From Flavivirga abyssicola (GTDB lineage: Bacteria > Bacteroidota > Bacteroidia > Flavobacteriales > Flavobacteriaceae): a stretch of DNA of 64,000 nt. The notes under the pieces are model-generated. The model was not told the DNA's origin. It worked only from the letters and a program-made list of their open reading frames with translations, and did no database searches. Each line of letters opens with the position of its first letter. Within the stretch, counting starts at the first letter, position 1. The translations under genes and the position numbers were made by a program. The stretch spans positions 2,901,001 to 2,965,000 of the forward strand of contig NZ_CP141266.1 of NCBI RefSeq assembly GCF_030540775.2, in the 5' to 3' direction. Of this stretch, positions 49,982-58,586 are shown in pieces.

Positions 49982-50965
49982 TTAAAATGGTACAACTGTA
50001 TAGGTTCCGTTAAGATCAAATCCAGGACCTGCACCATCTTTAATTGAAAAATTAACCACAATTTCTTTTGTGGTTTCATCGTAAGTCCCTGATACCACCG
50101 TGAATCCATCTTCTTCTGCTTGATCACAAGCGTCATAATTAGAAAGGGCTATAGTACCTGTTGTTGCTCCTTCTGAATCAGGAGTTAAAGCCAAAGTTAA
50201 ATTTCTTTCAAGGCTAGTATCAGTACAGGCGGGAAGCATAAAAGGTTTTCTAATTGAAATTATACCACATCCAACAACAACATCTCCACTAGATGCTTGT
50301 TTAGTAAAATTTTGGGTGAAAAAAGCAGTTGCAAATGTCATTCTTAAACTTATATCACTCCAAACACTGGTATCAACAGTAGAGTCACATGCTGCACCTG
50401 AGGTTTCATCATATGGATCTGTATTATTAGTGACTTCCTCTCCATTTTTTGTACCATCAGAATCACAATCTGCTGAAGCCCAAAAAGCATTACTACTATC
50501 ATAGCCTGTATAACCTATGTTTTGAGCTGGAGTACAAGGATCATTATCATTTTCATCAACATCAGATAATACGCCATCTCCATCTTCGTCAACTATCGCC
50601 GATGTTAAAGTGACAGTAACGTTAGATTGTGCTACAACTTCACCGTTCATAGCATTGACCACAACATTTATTACTGGGTTTATATTAGCATCTATTAAAT
50701 TGGCATTTGCAACAGCTAAATCCCCTGTAGTCGGATTTATGTTAAAAGCGGCAACACTTTGTGATGCAATTGTAAATGTTACTACACCAGAACTAGTTGT
50801 GGCAGTAACTTGTCCTACAATATCTCCAACATTTTTGTCATCTGTTATAGCAAAATTAAAGTCTCCAGTACCTACAGTTATTTCAGGGCCATTATCATCA
50901 TCACTACTGCAAGCAGCAATAAAAATAAAGGAGAAAAGAAATAAGAATTGTTTAATGTTTTTCAT
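49982..50965 (-). CDS. lipoprotein with cadherin-like domain and calcium-binding type-3 repeats
   Basis: The 327-residue protein has a lipobox (IAACSSDDD, Cys19) with an acidic stretch after it, typical of surface-exposed Bacteroidetes lipoproteins. A cadherin-like repeat (about 35-120, with FNINPTTGDLAV) is followed by thrombospondin type-3-like Asp-rich loops (about 127-185, DEDGDGVLSDVDENDND and DCDSDGTKNGEE). The C-terminal beta domain contains several cysteines. It is inserted between the sigma and FecR genes of module 2, where module 1 has none. I do not recognise a specific function. Surface binding or adhesion is plausible, and the cysteines are notable beside TlpA genes. Confidence 0.8.
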   Translation of the reverse strand: MKNIKQFLFLFSFIFIAACSSDDDNGPEITVGTGDFNFAITDDKNVGDIVGQVTATTSSGVVTFTIASQSVAAFNINPTTGDLAVANANLIDANINPVINVVVNAMNGEVVAQSNVTVTLTSAIVDEDGDGVLSDVDENDNDPCTPAQNIGYTGYDSSNAFWASADCDSDGTKNGEEVTNNTDPYDETSGAACDSTVDTSVWSDISLRMTFATAFFTQNFTKQASSGDVVVGCGIISIRKPFMLPACTDTSLERNLTLALTPDSEGATTGTIALSNYDACDQAEEDGFTVVSGTYDETTKEIVVNFSIKDGAGPGFDLNGTYTVVPF

Positions 50966-51241
50966 AATTAGTTTAATTTTAATTAAAAGAAATAGCTATT
51001 TAGTAGTTACTTACTAAATAGGTTTAGTTTATTAGATTAAAAGCTTTGTCTCTATGTAATTACAAAGGAAGAATGAAAAAATACCCTAGGTGAATTTTAA
51101 GTTTTTTTTATGTTTTTTAATTTTTTAGCTAAAAATTTAAGAAGAGGACATGAGAGTTTTTATCTCAGATTTAAGTTTTAACTACCTGTTTTAGTGTTGT
51201 TTGTGTTGGTTTTTAGTAGAATAACTTACAGTTAAAACGAG

Positions 51242-51784
51242 TTATTTATTCTTTTTAAATTTTATTTTTTTTATTGCGTATGAAATATGATATTCAACTG
51301 TTTTAATAGAAATATCTAGTTCTTCTGCGATTTCTCTATAAGTGAGCTTATTTAATTTGGATAACAAAAAAACCTCTTTAGTCCTTTTGGGGAGTATTTG
51401 TAAAGCATTTTTTATCATGTTTTTAAGTTCTGTTGCATCAATTTCAGCAGCCATGTTTTCTATAGGTAAATTTTCATATTGAGTATATTCTTCAAAATGA
51501 ACCTTATTTTTTTTGCTTTCTCTATAGAATTTCACAATTTGACTTTTTAAAATTTTCCATAAATAAGACTCAATGAAATGTTTCTCAGGAGATATTATGG
51601 TGACTTTATCCCAAAAAAGAATAAAAGTTTCCTGAACAATTTCTTTACAATCTTCTTGTTCCTTTACAATTTTACGTACTCTAGCATATAACAAAGGGTA
51701 GTATAATTGAAAAAAATCACCAAAGGTCTTTTCGTCTCTTGCCTTTAATTTTTTCCAAAAATGTTTACTTTGTTTGAGATTCAC
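51242..51784 (-). CDS. ECF RNA polymerase sigma factor (module 2)
   Basis: The 180-residue protein has region 2 (about 15-85, CKEIVQETFILFWDK) and region 4 (about 120-178, LPKRTKEVFLLSKLNKLTYREIAE and ISIKTVEYHISYAIKKIKFKK). It is a FecI-like ECF factor as found with FecR and SusCD. It heads the minus-strand module 51784-43726 and lies about 280 bases left of the ssrA terminator. It should be controlled by FecR at 48725-49843 and drive the transporter genes. Its orientation relative to FecR differs from module 1, where the sigma gene is divergent. Confidence 0.92.
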   Translation of the reverse strand: MNLKQSKHFWKKLKARDEKTFGDFFQLYYPLLYARVRKIVKEQEDCKEIVQETFILFWDKVTIISPEKHFIESYLWKILKSQIVKFYRESKKNKVHFEEYTQYENLPIENMAAEIDATELKNMIKNALQILPKRTKEVFLLSKLNKLTYREIAEELDISIKTVEYHISYAIKKIKFKKNK

Positions 51785-52064
51785 TAATAATTTTTTTTAT
51801 TATAATAGTACTGATATTATAAGGGCATTGAGAGTAATATGTACTAAGATGTTTAGTTTAGTTGTATTTGTAAAATTAAATAAAAAAACTAAAAGGCAAT
51901 ATTACTTAAAAAATACTAAATAATGATTTAAATCCGAATGCTCTGTTTTGAAATGTTATGAAATATTTTCAACTCTATGCTTCTTAGGGGCTTATAAAAA
52001 TAATTTATTAATTAATGGAAAAATTAGCCCTGATTCATTTTCAGAAGCTTATGACCGTTATAAT

Positions 52065-52105
52065 AAAAAAAGAGGACAACTTTCTCAAAATTTAAAGTTA
52101 TCCTC
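52065..52105 (-). terminator. ssrA intrinsic terminator
   Basis: Arms GAGGACAACTTT (52072-52083) and AAAGTTATCCTC (52094-52105) pair over 12 positions with one G-U. A run of seven T follows on the minus strand (52071-52065). It begins six bases after the tmRNA 3' end. A decayed copy lies near 38250-38295. Confidence 0.85.
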
Positions 52106-52110
52106 TCAAG

Positions 52111-52502
52111 TGGAGTCGGAGAGAATCGAACTCTCGTCCAAACAAGTAACCGAAGAGCTTTCTACACGTTTATTCTTTTCTTGGGTTTTCGATTATAAGC
52201 TGGTTAAAGACAACCCACTTATAACTTATCTTTTTTAGTTTCGAAAGGGCATCAAAGCGCTACCCAATCTATGTTAACATTTACGATGCCTCAAAATGGA
52301 ACGCCGTTAACAAAGGCTTTCCGGAGACATAAAGCTTGTACACCTTGTGTACCTAGGCCAATCTTACTATAATTCAGATTATGCAGCTAAAGCGTAGTTA
52401 TTCTCGCCGTTTAAAATTTGATCTAGCCTTTAACGTGTTTCAATGTCATTACACGACGTGCTTACCGTTCAATTAATCTCGCTGTCAAAACCAGTCGACC
52501 CC
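52111..52502 (-). ncRNA. ssrA: transfer-messenger RNA (tmRNA)
   Basis: The 392-base RNA begins GGGGTCGACTGGTTTTGACAG on the minus strand at 52502 and ends with the T-arm GTTCGATTC and CGACTCCA at 52111. The 5' GGGGTCG pairs with CGACTCC as a seven-base-pair acceptor stem with one G-U; CCA is not encoded beyond the discriminator A. The tag reading frame (52408-52379) gives GENNYALAA then TAA, the tag type known in Bacteroidetes. It rescues stalled ribosomes with SmpB. A strong terminator follows. tmRNA genes are frequent integration sites, and a partial copy of this 3' end occurs at about 38250-38325. Confidence 0.95.
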
Positions 52503-52833
52503 TTAATTAATTCATTACTTCTTGATATTTTTTAATATATCGAACATAGTCGAAATAATAGAAAAAAGTATCTAGAAGCCGGCGTTATCCCTTCTTGTTT
52601 TTAATTACAAAAGGGCTAAGATTTTTGGCAATTATTTTTTTATGAAAACAAAAATAGCTCCATCAAATGCCTCAATCCTTAAAACGCGGACAGCAAAGGT
52701 ATCAAAAAGTTTGTATAACCATGCAAATCCTCTTATTTTCGTGCAAAAATTGTTCCAATATTCAGTTAACAATTTGTAATAACAGTTGTTGGTGTTTTTT
52801 TGAGAACAGTTTACTAACTAAACCAATAACCTA
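52503..52833. other. intergenic region upstream of ssrA and the 52834 gene
   Basis: This 331-base AT-rich stretch must carry the divergent promoters of ssrA (minus) and the oxidoreductase gene (plus). I see no clean TTTG/TAnnTTTG pair at the right distance from either. No gene, hairpin terminator or repeat is apparent. Confidence 0.4.
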
Positions 52834-54045
52834 ATGAACATTCAGTTTGCTATTATAAAAGAACGCAAAAATCCACCAGATAGACGTGTGGTATTCTCTC
52901 CATTAAAGTTAGCTGAAGCACAAAAAGAATTTACAGAGGCAACCTTTAAAGTTGAATCTAGCGATATTCGTGTATTTTCAGATGAACAATATAAAGAGGA
53001 AGGGTTTGAAATTACAAACCATATAGGTGATTGTGATGTGATGATTGGTGTAAAAGAAGTACCAATTGAAAACTTAATACCAAATAAAAAATACTTTTTC
53101 TTTTCTCACACGATAAAAAAACAGCCATACAATAGAGAATTATTAAAAGCCATTTTAGAGAAAAATATAGAACTCTATGATCATGAAACCATAATAGGTA
53201 GCAACGGATTTCGTTTAATCGGCTTTGGCTATTATGCAGGATTAGTTGGTGCTTACAATGGGTTTCGAGCATTAGGATTACGAGATGGATTATTTAATTT
53301 GCCAAAAGTAGAAAGTCTTGACGATTTAAATGCTGTTAAAGCAGCGTTAGATAAAATAAAACTACCTAATATTAAAATAGTACTTTCTGGGACAGGAAAA
53401 GTGGCAAGAGGTGCTAAAGAGATTCTGGATCATTTAAAAATAAAACAAATTAGTGATGCTTTATACTTAACATCTAAATTTACAGAACCTGTTTATTGTT
53501 TGGTAGATGTTATGGAGTATAGCAAACGTAAAGATGGTAAAGTTGGAAGTACGAGCGAGTTTTATAAAGATGCAACAGGTTATGAAAGTAACTTTATGCC
53601 TTATGCGAAAGAAACAGATTTTTTTATAGCAGGTCATTTCTATGGTACAGGAGCTCCCTATTTATTTACACGGGAAGATGCTAAGTCTCCAGATTTTAAT
53701 ATAAATTTAGTGGCTGATATTAGTTGTGATGTAGATGGCCCTGTAGCTTCTACATTAAGAGCATCGACCATTGCAGAACCATTTTATGGTTATGATCCAC
53801 AATCTGAAAGCGAAGTTGCTTTTAATGCAAAAGATGCGATTACAGTTATGGCAGTTGATAATTTACCATGTGAACTTCCAAAAGATGCTAGCGAAGGCTT
53901 TGGAGAACAATTTCTCGAACATGTAATTCCAGCGTTTTTTAATAATGATGCAGACGGTGTTTTAGAACGAGCTAGAATAACAAAAAACGGAAAACTAACA
54001 GAACGGTTCTCTTATTTACAAGATTTTGTAAATGGTAAAGAGTAA
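52834..54045 (+). CDS. alanine dehydrogenase/saccharopine dehydrogenase-fold NAD(P)-dependent oxidoreductase
   Basis: The 403-residue protein starts FAIIKERKNPPDRRVVFSP, the N-terminal pattern of the alanine dehydrogenase/pyridine nucleotide transhydrogenase and lysine-forming saccharopine dehydrogenase family. A Rossmann motif follows in SGTGKVARGAKEIL (about 186-199). There is no signal peptide or membrane segment. Similar proteins are widespread in flavobacteria but poorly characterised. The amino-acid substrate cannot be read from sequence. The SDR gene follows three to twenty-one bases downstream on the same strand, so the two are probably cotranscribed. Confidence 0.78.
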   Translation: MNIQFAIIKERKNPPDRRVVFSPLKLAEAQKEFTEATFKVESSDIRVFSDEQYKEEGFEITNHIGDCDVMIGVKEVPIENLIPNKKYFFFSHTIKKQPYNRELLKAILEKNIELYDHETIIGSNGFRLIGFGYYAGLVGAYNGFRALGLRDGLFNLPKVESLDDLNAVKAALDKIKLPNIKIVLSGTGKVARGAKEILDHLKIKQISDALYLTSKFTEPVYCLVDVMEYSKRKDGKVGSTSEFYKDATGYESNFMPYAKETDFFIAGHFYGTGAPYLFTREDAKSPDFNINLVADISCDVDGPVASTLRASTIAEPFYGYDPQSESEVAFNAKDAITVMAVDNLPCELPKDASEGFGEQFLEHVIPAFFNNDADGVLERARITKNGKLTERFSYLQDFVNGKE

Positions 54046-54066
54046 ATTTTGAACCTTGAAAAAGAT

Positions 54067-54855
54067 ATGATAACTAAAATAGCATTAGTAACAGGAGCAG
54101 CTTCGGGCTTAGGATATGAATTAGCATTATTACTAATAAAAGATAATTATAATCTTGTTTTAGTTGATATTGACGAACCTAAATTAAAAGAGGTAAAACA
54201 GCTTTTTAATAAAGAGTTTAAAAACGAAGTTAATTTATTAGTAAAAGATTTAAGTAAGCCAGATGCAGCACAAGATATTTATGACGAAGTCAAGCATTTA
54301 GGACCCGTAGACGTCTTAGTAAATAATGCAGGTTTTGGGTTGTTCGGTACCTTTGCAAATACAGATTGGAAACGCGAGTCTGATATGCTCCACCTTCATA
54401 TTTTAACGACTACTCATTTAACAAAATTAATTTTACCAGAAATGATTTCTAGAAAATCGGGTAAAATTTTAAACATCTCATCTTTGGCAGCATTTCAACC
54501 GGGGCCACTAATGTCTATGTACTATGCGTCAAAATCTTATATTTTATCTTTTTCTGAAGCCATAGCTAACGAGTTAAAAGGAACAGGAGTCTCAGTTACT
54601 GCTCTGTGTCCAGGACCTACTAAAACATTATTTCAAGAAACGGTTTCTAACGATTGTTCAGAAAATAAAATCAGCTTTAATATGGCCTGTGCAGCTAATG
54701 TTGCATTGTATGGTTATAATGCTATGAAAAAAGGGAAGACAGTGGCTATTCCTGGAGCTTTCAATAAGTTTTTATCTACAATACCACGTTTTATTTCAAG
54801 AAATATGGCAACAAGAATAGTTAGAAATATTCAAGAAAAGAATCGCGCGTCATAA
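54067..54855 (+). CDS. short-chain dehydrogenase/reductase
   Basis: The protein (262 residues from the ATG at 54067; a TTG at 54049 would add six) shows the SDR cofactor motif TGAASGLG, the NNAG motif, the catalytic Ser in ILNISSLA and the YASKS Tyr-Lys pair, followed by CPGPT. It is a classical NAD(P)-dependent oxidoreductase of the DltE/YqjQ-like type, substrate unknown. It is cytoplasmic or peripherally membrane-associated. I prefer the ATG start because MITKIALVTG places the Rossmann strand normally. Confidence 0.9.
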   Translation: MITKIALVTGAASGLGYELALLLIKDNYNLVLVDIDEPKLKEVKQLFNKEFKNEVNLLVKDLSKPDAAQDIYDEVKHLGPVDVLVNNAGFGLFGTFANTDWKRESDMLHLHILTTTHLTKLILPEMISRKSGKILNISSLAAFQPGPLMSMYYASKSYILSFSEAIANELKGTGVSVTALCPGPTKTLFQETVSNDCSENKISFNMACAANVALYGYNAMKKGKTVAIPGAFNKFLSTIPRFISRNMATRIVRNIQEKNRAS

Positions 54856-54860
54856 TTGTT

Positions 54861-55517
54861 TTAAGGTCTATGTAATACTTTAAACATCCAAAAACCAATA
54901 CTTAAAAATAATCCAAACAAAAAGGTAAACAACCAAGCTTCTAAATGTTGATTTGGACTTAAGAGGATATTGAAAATATCACTAAATAAATCTAAAGGGT
55001 GCTGAAGAATTTCCCAAGAGTTATAGCGTAAAAAACGCCCTAAATAAACGCCAAATCCACTAAGGAAAAGAATAAGTATCATTAAAAAATTTATTTTTTT
55101 CTTTTTCAAATATCTATTTAATAGTGTTTCCATATCTACCAGAGACAATGAAAATAGTAATAAACCATTTAAGGCAAAAGAGCTAACAACAAGTACATCT
55201 AACCACAATAAATGATTTGAACTAATTTTTAAATGCAGTAAATCTGTAATAATATAAGGGGCATTAGGTAAAAAAGTTAACCATATGCTAAACCAAATAG
55301 CAAAACCTACTTTTTTGCGTTTTGATACGGTTACTAAATAAGTTGTAATGGAAAAAGGAATGACAGCTAAAAATAAATTCCAGACTAAAAATAAGTAGAA
55401 AAAAGAATGTGTTAATTTTATTCTAACCATTAATAATACAATACTTAGCATTATAGAAATACTTAATAAAGAAAAGATTTTAAATCGGTTGAATAGAAGT
55501 GTTTTTATGGTGTTCAT
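54861..55517 (-). CDS. DUF1361 integral membrane protein
   Basis: The 218-residue protein has about six to seven transmembrane segments and the DUF1361 hallmark WLTFLPNAPYIITDLLHL (about 80-97). Its function is unknown. The start overlaps the stop of the DUF2809 gene by four bases, and it is the last gene of the minus-strand envelope cluster. It converges on the SDR gene with only five bases between. Confidence 0.85.
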   Translation of the reverse strand: MNTIKTLLFNRFKIFSLLSISIMLSIVLLMVRIKLTHSFFYLFLVWNLFLAVIPFSITTYLVTVSKRKKVGFAIWFSIWLTFLPNAPYIITDLLHLKISSNHLLWLDVLVVSSFALNGLLLFSLSLVDMETLLNRYLKKKKINFLMILILFLSGFGVYLGRFLRYNSWEILQHPLDLFSDIFNILLSPNQHLEAWLFTFLFGLFLSIGFWMFKVLHRP

Positions 55518-55912
55518 ATATTATTTGTTTTTTTAGGACTGAATTTGGTTATACTATATTCAATAATTAAAACGCTAATGATTCCTAGAGTATAAGCGAC
55601 CAGGTCTGAAATATGAAATGTGCTACCAAGAATAAGTTTCAATAAGTGGTTATTATTTAGATTTAGTGTCTCCAATATGTTTATTAGCTGTAATAGTTCT
55701 ATAACATAAGAGAATATTAAAACAGGAATCGCAACTATAATAGGAGCCGCTTTGACAAAGCTTTTAATAAAACAGTAAAGTAGCATAACGACTAAATAAT
55801 CACCAAGGGTATGACGTATAAAACCATACTTAAAATAGATGGCTATTAAGACTTCAATTGCGAATAAGACTACTGCGATGATAAAATATTTTTTGTTGAA
55901 TTGTAATATCAT
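55514..55912 (-). CDS. DUF2809 membrane protein
   Basis: The 132-residue protein has about four transmembrane segments and the DUF2809 pattern YGFIRHTLGDYLVVMLLYC near residue 30. Function unknown; some members resemble VanZ-like membrane proteins. It overlaps both neighbours by four bases (the SanA-like gene upstream and DUF1361 downstream), showing tight translational coupling. Confidence 0.82.
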   Translation of the reverse strand: MILQFNKKYFIIAVVLFAIEVLIAIYFKYGFIRHTLGDYLVVMLLYCFIKSFVKAAPIIVAIPVLIFSYVIELLQLINILETLNLNNNHLLKLILGSTFHISDLVAYTLGIISVLIIEYSITKFSPKKTNNI

Positions 55913-56538
55913 TTTATTTCTATTTTTTCACCTAAAAACTTAGGTTGTACATTAAAAAGGACATCAATTGACGCTTTTGCTCTAGCTATATATTCTCTTA
56001 ATTTTGTTTTTATACCATATCTCCCGTTTATATCTTTAGCATTATATCCAATAGCATTAATTTTGAAGTTTTTAGCGAGATAAATAGCACGTTCATTATG
56101 AAACTCCTGAGATATTATTGTTATGGAGTTTAGGCCAAATATTTCTTTTGATCTTACGACTGAATCTAGAGTTCTGAATCCAGCATAGTCTAAAAATATT
56201 TTATTTTTTGGAATGCCTTTTTTTATTAAATCATTTTTAAAATCTGTAGGCTCGTCATAGCTTTTTCTTCCGTTATCACCACTAATTAAAATGAATTCTA
56301 TTTTTTCTGATTTGTAAAGTTGATAAGCAGCTTCTAATCGATATTTATAATATAGGTTTATATTTCCGTTTAATGTAAACTTGCTTGCTCCTAAAACAAG
56401 TCCAACTTTGTTTTTAGGAATAAGAGCCATATTGTTGTAAGTGGAATCTTTTGCTTGGTATACTACCCAAACGTTTATAATTACTATATAAAAAATTAGT
56501 AAGGTTAAAAAAAGTATGATTTTTTTTAAATATTTCAT
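55909..56538 (-). CDS. SanA/YdcF-like (DUF218) envelope protein
   Basis: The protein (209 residues from the preferred start) has one N-terminal transmembrane anchor and a periplasmic DUF218 domain. GLVLGASKFTLNGNINLYYKYRL, ILISGDNGRKSYDEP and ITIISQEFHNERAIYLA match the SanA/vancomycin-exclusion type. An in-frame start at 56613 would overlap the upstream gene by 75 bases and add a non-signal leader. The Met at 56538 leaves one base of gap and gives a proper anchor, so it is chosen. SanA-like proteins affect envelope permeability; the mechanism is not settled. Confidence 0.85.
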   Translation of the reverse strand: MKYLKKIILFLTLLIFYIVIINVWVVYQAKDSTYNNMALIPKNKVGLVLGASKFTLNGNINLYYKYRLEAAYQLYKSEKIEFILISGDNGRKSYDEPTDFKNDLIKKGIPKNKIFLDYAGFRTLDSVVRSKEIFGLNSITIISQEFHNERAIYLAKNFKINAIGYNAKDINGRYGIKTKLREYIARAKASIDVLFNVQPKFLGEKIEIK

Positions 56539-56539
56539 A

Positions 56540-56914
56540 TTAATTATTTTTTGTTTTATTGCCTTTAGCCAACCAAATCCATGATTGCATTGTCGTAAAG
56601 AAAGCCGAAACAAAAAAACTTGTCGTAAATATTGATTCTAGCATTATCCCGTAAGAACATAAGCTAAAAACCACTATAGCATATAAAGGAAAATACTTTT
56701 TAAAAACACTTCTATTACTTAATCCATCGCTTTTAAGCCAAAAGAATGGCATAATTGTAAATAGGATAGTAATAGCACAACAAATTAAAATTGGAATCAT
56801 AGATAGGAAAATAAAAAGTATCATATCACTTTGAAAGTCTTCAGAAATTATAATGATCCAAAATATACAAGTGGCCAAAATGGTTGATTTAAAAATGACA
56901 GATGGAAGGCTCAT
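56540..56914 (-). CDS. hypothetical small membrane protein
   Basis: The 124-residue protein has three to four hydrophobic segments and no motif I recognise. It starts at the last base of the upstream DUF4173-like gene and is followed one base later by the SanA-like gene, so it is cotranscribed with the envelope cluster. Function unknown. Confidence 0.75.
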   Translation of the reverse strand: MSLPSVIFKSTILATCIFWIIIISEDFQSDMILFIFLSMIPILICCAITILFTIMPFFWLKSDGLSNRSVFKKYFPLYAIVVFSLCSYGIMLESIFTTSFFVSAFFTTMQSWIWLAKGNKTKNN

Positions 56915-58296
56915 TAATCTATATTTAATCTTAAATTATCATATTGTATTTCTTGCCAGTTTTTACTTTTTAATTCAATTAGGTAAGCGTGGTATTTTTT
57001 CTCAATTAAAGCTTTCTTTTCTTCGGTTAAATTATTTTGTTCAGCATAATTTTTAAGAAGAAAGGTGTTGTTTGATAAATCTAGTAGATAATTAAAATCC
57101 ATAGATTGCGCATAATTAATGTTGTAATGAGTAATGTAATTATCCCAATTAATAATACTAGATACAATCAGAATTGTGAAAGCTGTTAATGTATTTACTC
57201 TAAATAAATACCAAAAGTTTTTTATTTGTTTTATTTTAATTGATGTTGTAAATAAACCAATTATTGTAAGTAATAGGTAAATTAAAACGCCTATCCGTTT
57301 ATATGTGAAACCAAAATAATAGATGTATTGGCAATCCTTTATAACAATGTTTACTATTAATATTAGGTTAAGTATTATCCATATATAAGTTACACATTTA
57401 AGGTTTTTGTTGTCTTTATAAAAGTTTAGATTTCCTCTAAAAAAGTATAGTATAGTTATTATAGCTATAACTATGGAACCAATTAAGGCATTAATTCCAT
57501 TATGAACTTGATTAGAAAAGACAGAAGCTCTTAAATCATTGGTGGAAATTAAATAAGAGATATCAGTAATGAGAAAGAAAGCGATAAGTATGTTTAAAAG
57601 TGTTATTAAAATAAGTCCTAATTGATGTTCTTTTTTTTGCTGCTCTAGTATGATATCCCCTTTCTGGTTTAAAGAATTTCCAGTGTTTAAATCGTAATTA
57701 GTAGCAGGATCAACTTGAACCGGTTTAGAAATATTACTAAACAAATAATATCCAAGAACAGAAACTAACAACCATTGAATATTAACAAAGCTAAAATCAA
57801 TTTTAGAAATTAATTCACTAAACATAGGATTTCCATTTTTATATAAGCTTATAAAAATGATAACCATAATTAATGGAATACCTATTATTTTAAATAAATG
57901 GAGATAATCAGTTTTTTCTTTAGGTGTATCCTTTTCATCTTTCTCAATAGAATTAAAGTTTCGATGAAAGAATGCTGCTATTGATGAATAAAACCCGTTG
58001 AGCCAATTTATGTAAATAGACGAATTTTGCTCTGATACGTTTCCTATTAGTGTTAAAAATGCAACTACATATGCAATTATTGATAAGTTTGATTTGTAAA
58101 AAAATACAGAGATAGCAACTATAGCGAATACAATACTAAACACAATAGTGCTTTTTTGCTTAAAAGCATCTTTATTATAAATTATGAGTATAATAATTGC
58201 TAGCAAACAAAATAAACTTAGGTTTAAACCAAGGTCGTATTGATAAAAAAATGTGCTAAACAAAACGGAACCGATTAATAAAGGAATATTTTTCAT
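56914..58296 (-). CDS. DUF4173/DUF4153-like multi-pass membrane protein
   Basis: The 460-residue protein has about 11 membrane segments in the N-terminal 375 residues and a hydrophilic C-terminal tail. Its layout, with FYSSIAAFFHRNF followed by a charged loop, the segment SVLGYYLFSNIS and the tail NYITHYNINYAQS, fits the DUF4173/DUF4153 group often found beside small winged-helix regulators in Bacteroidetes. Function unknown. It directly follows the 95-residue membrane protein gene, one base apart. Confidence 0.72.
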   Translation of the reverse strand: MKNIPLLIGSVLFSTFFYQYDLGLNLSLFCLLAIIILIIYNKDAFKQKSTIVFSIVFAIVAISVFFYKSNLSIIAYVVAFLTLIGNVSEQNSSIYINWLNGFYSSIAAFFHRNFNSIEKDEKDTPKEKTDYLHLFKIIGIPLIMVIIFISLYKNGNPMFSELISKIDFSFVNIQWLLVSVLGYYLFSNISKPVQVDPATNYDLNTGNSLNQKGDIILEQQKKEHQLGLILITLLNILIAFFLITDISYLISTNDLRASVFSNQVHNGINALIGSIVIAIITILYFFRGNLNFYKDNKNLKCVTYIWIILNLILIVNIVIKDCQYIYYFGFTYKRIGVLIYLLLTIIGLFTTSIKIKQIKNFWYLFRVNTLTAFTILIVSSIINWDNYITHYNINYAQSMDFNYLLDLSNNTFLLKNYAEQNNLTEEKKALIEKKYHAYLIELKSKNWQEIQYDNLRLNID

Positions 58297-58297
58297 T

Positions 58298-58585
58298 TTA
58301 TATTAAATTATGAATTACTATTAAGTAGTATAGAAATGCAATAGGTATATTAAAAAGTATTATTCCTATTGATTGTATGGTCTCTCTTCTATTTCGCTTT
58401 AAGAATAATAAGGATAGTAGAATAACCAATACTAAAGAATTTATTATAATGGCTAACCCTACATAATAATAGCCGATCATAGTTACAGAACTTATCTCTC
58501 TAATAAATACTTGCAGCAAAAATAAAATAGTACCAATGCCAAATGATATTAGTGAGATTTTGGAAGAAACTTTATATATGTCCAT
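58298..58585 (-). CDS. hypothetical three-helix membrane protein
   Basis: The 95-residue protein has three predicted membrane helices and a short basic loop (FLKRNRRET). No family is recognised. It sits one base from each neighbour in the minus-strand run, so it belongs to the same transcript. Confidence 0.72.
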   Translation of the reverse strand: MDIYKVSSKISLISFGIGTILFLLQVFIREISSVTMIGYYYVGLAIIINSLVLVILLSLLFLKRNRRETIQSIGIILFNIPIAFLYYLIVIHNLI

Positions 58586-58586
58586 A

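Noticed and set aside
38326-52064. Integrase or transposase gene that would confirm a mobile island at ssrA
   Set aside because: All large frames in the interval are accounted for by SusCD, FecR, sigma, TlpA, M16 and the lipoprotein; none is a recombinase.
51948-52238. 96-codon plus-strand open frame starting at TTG
   Set aside because: It runs antisense across the ssrA terminator and the 3' part of the tmRNA; its sequence is explained by those elements.
52503-52600. TATGTTCG near 52540 as ssrA -7 element
   Set aside because: It lies about 40 bases or more upstream of the RNA 5' end and deviates from TAnnTTTG, so it is not supported.
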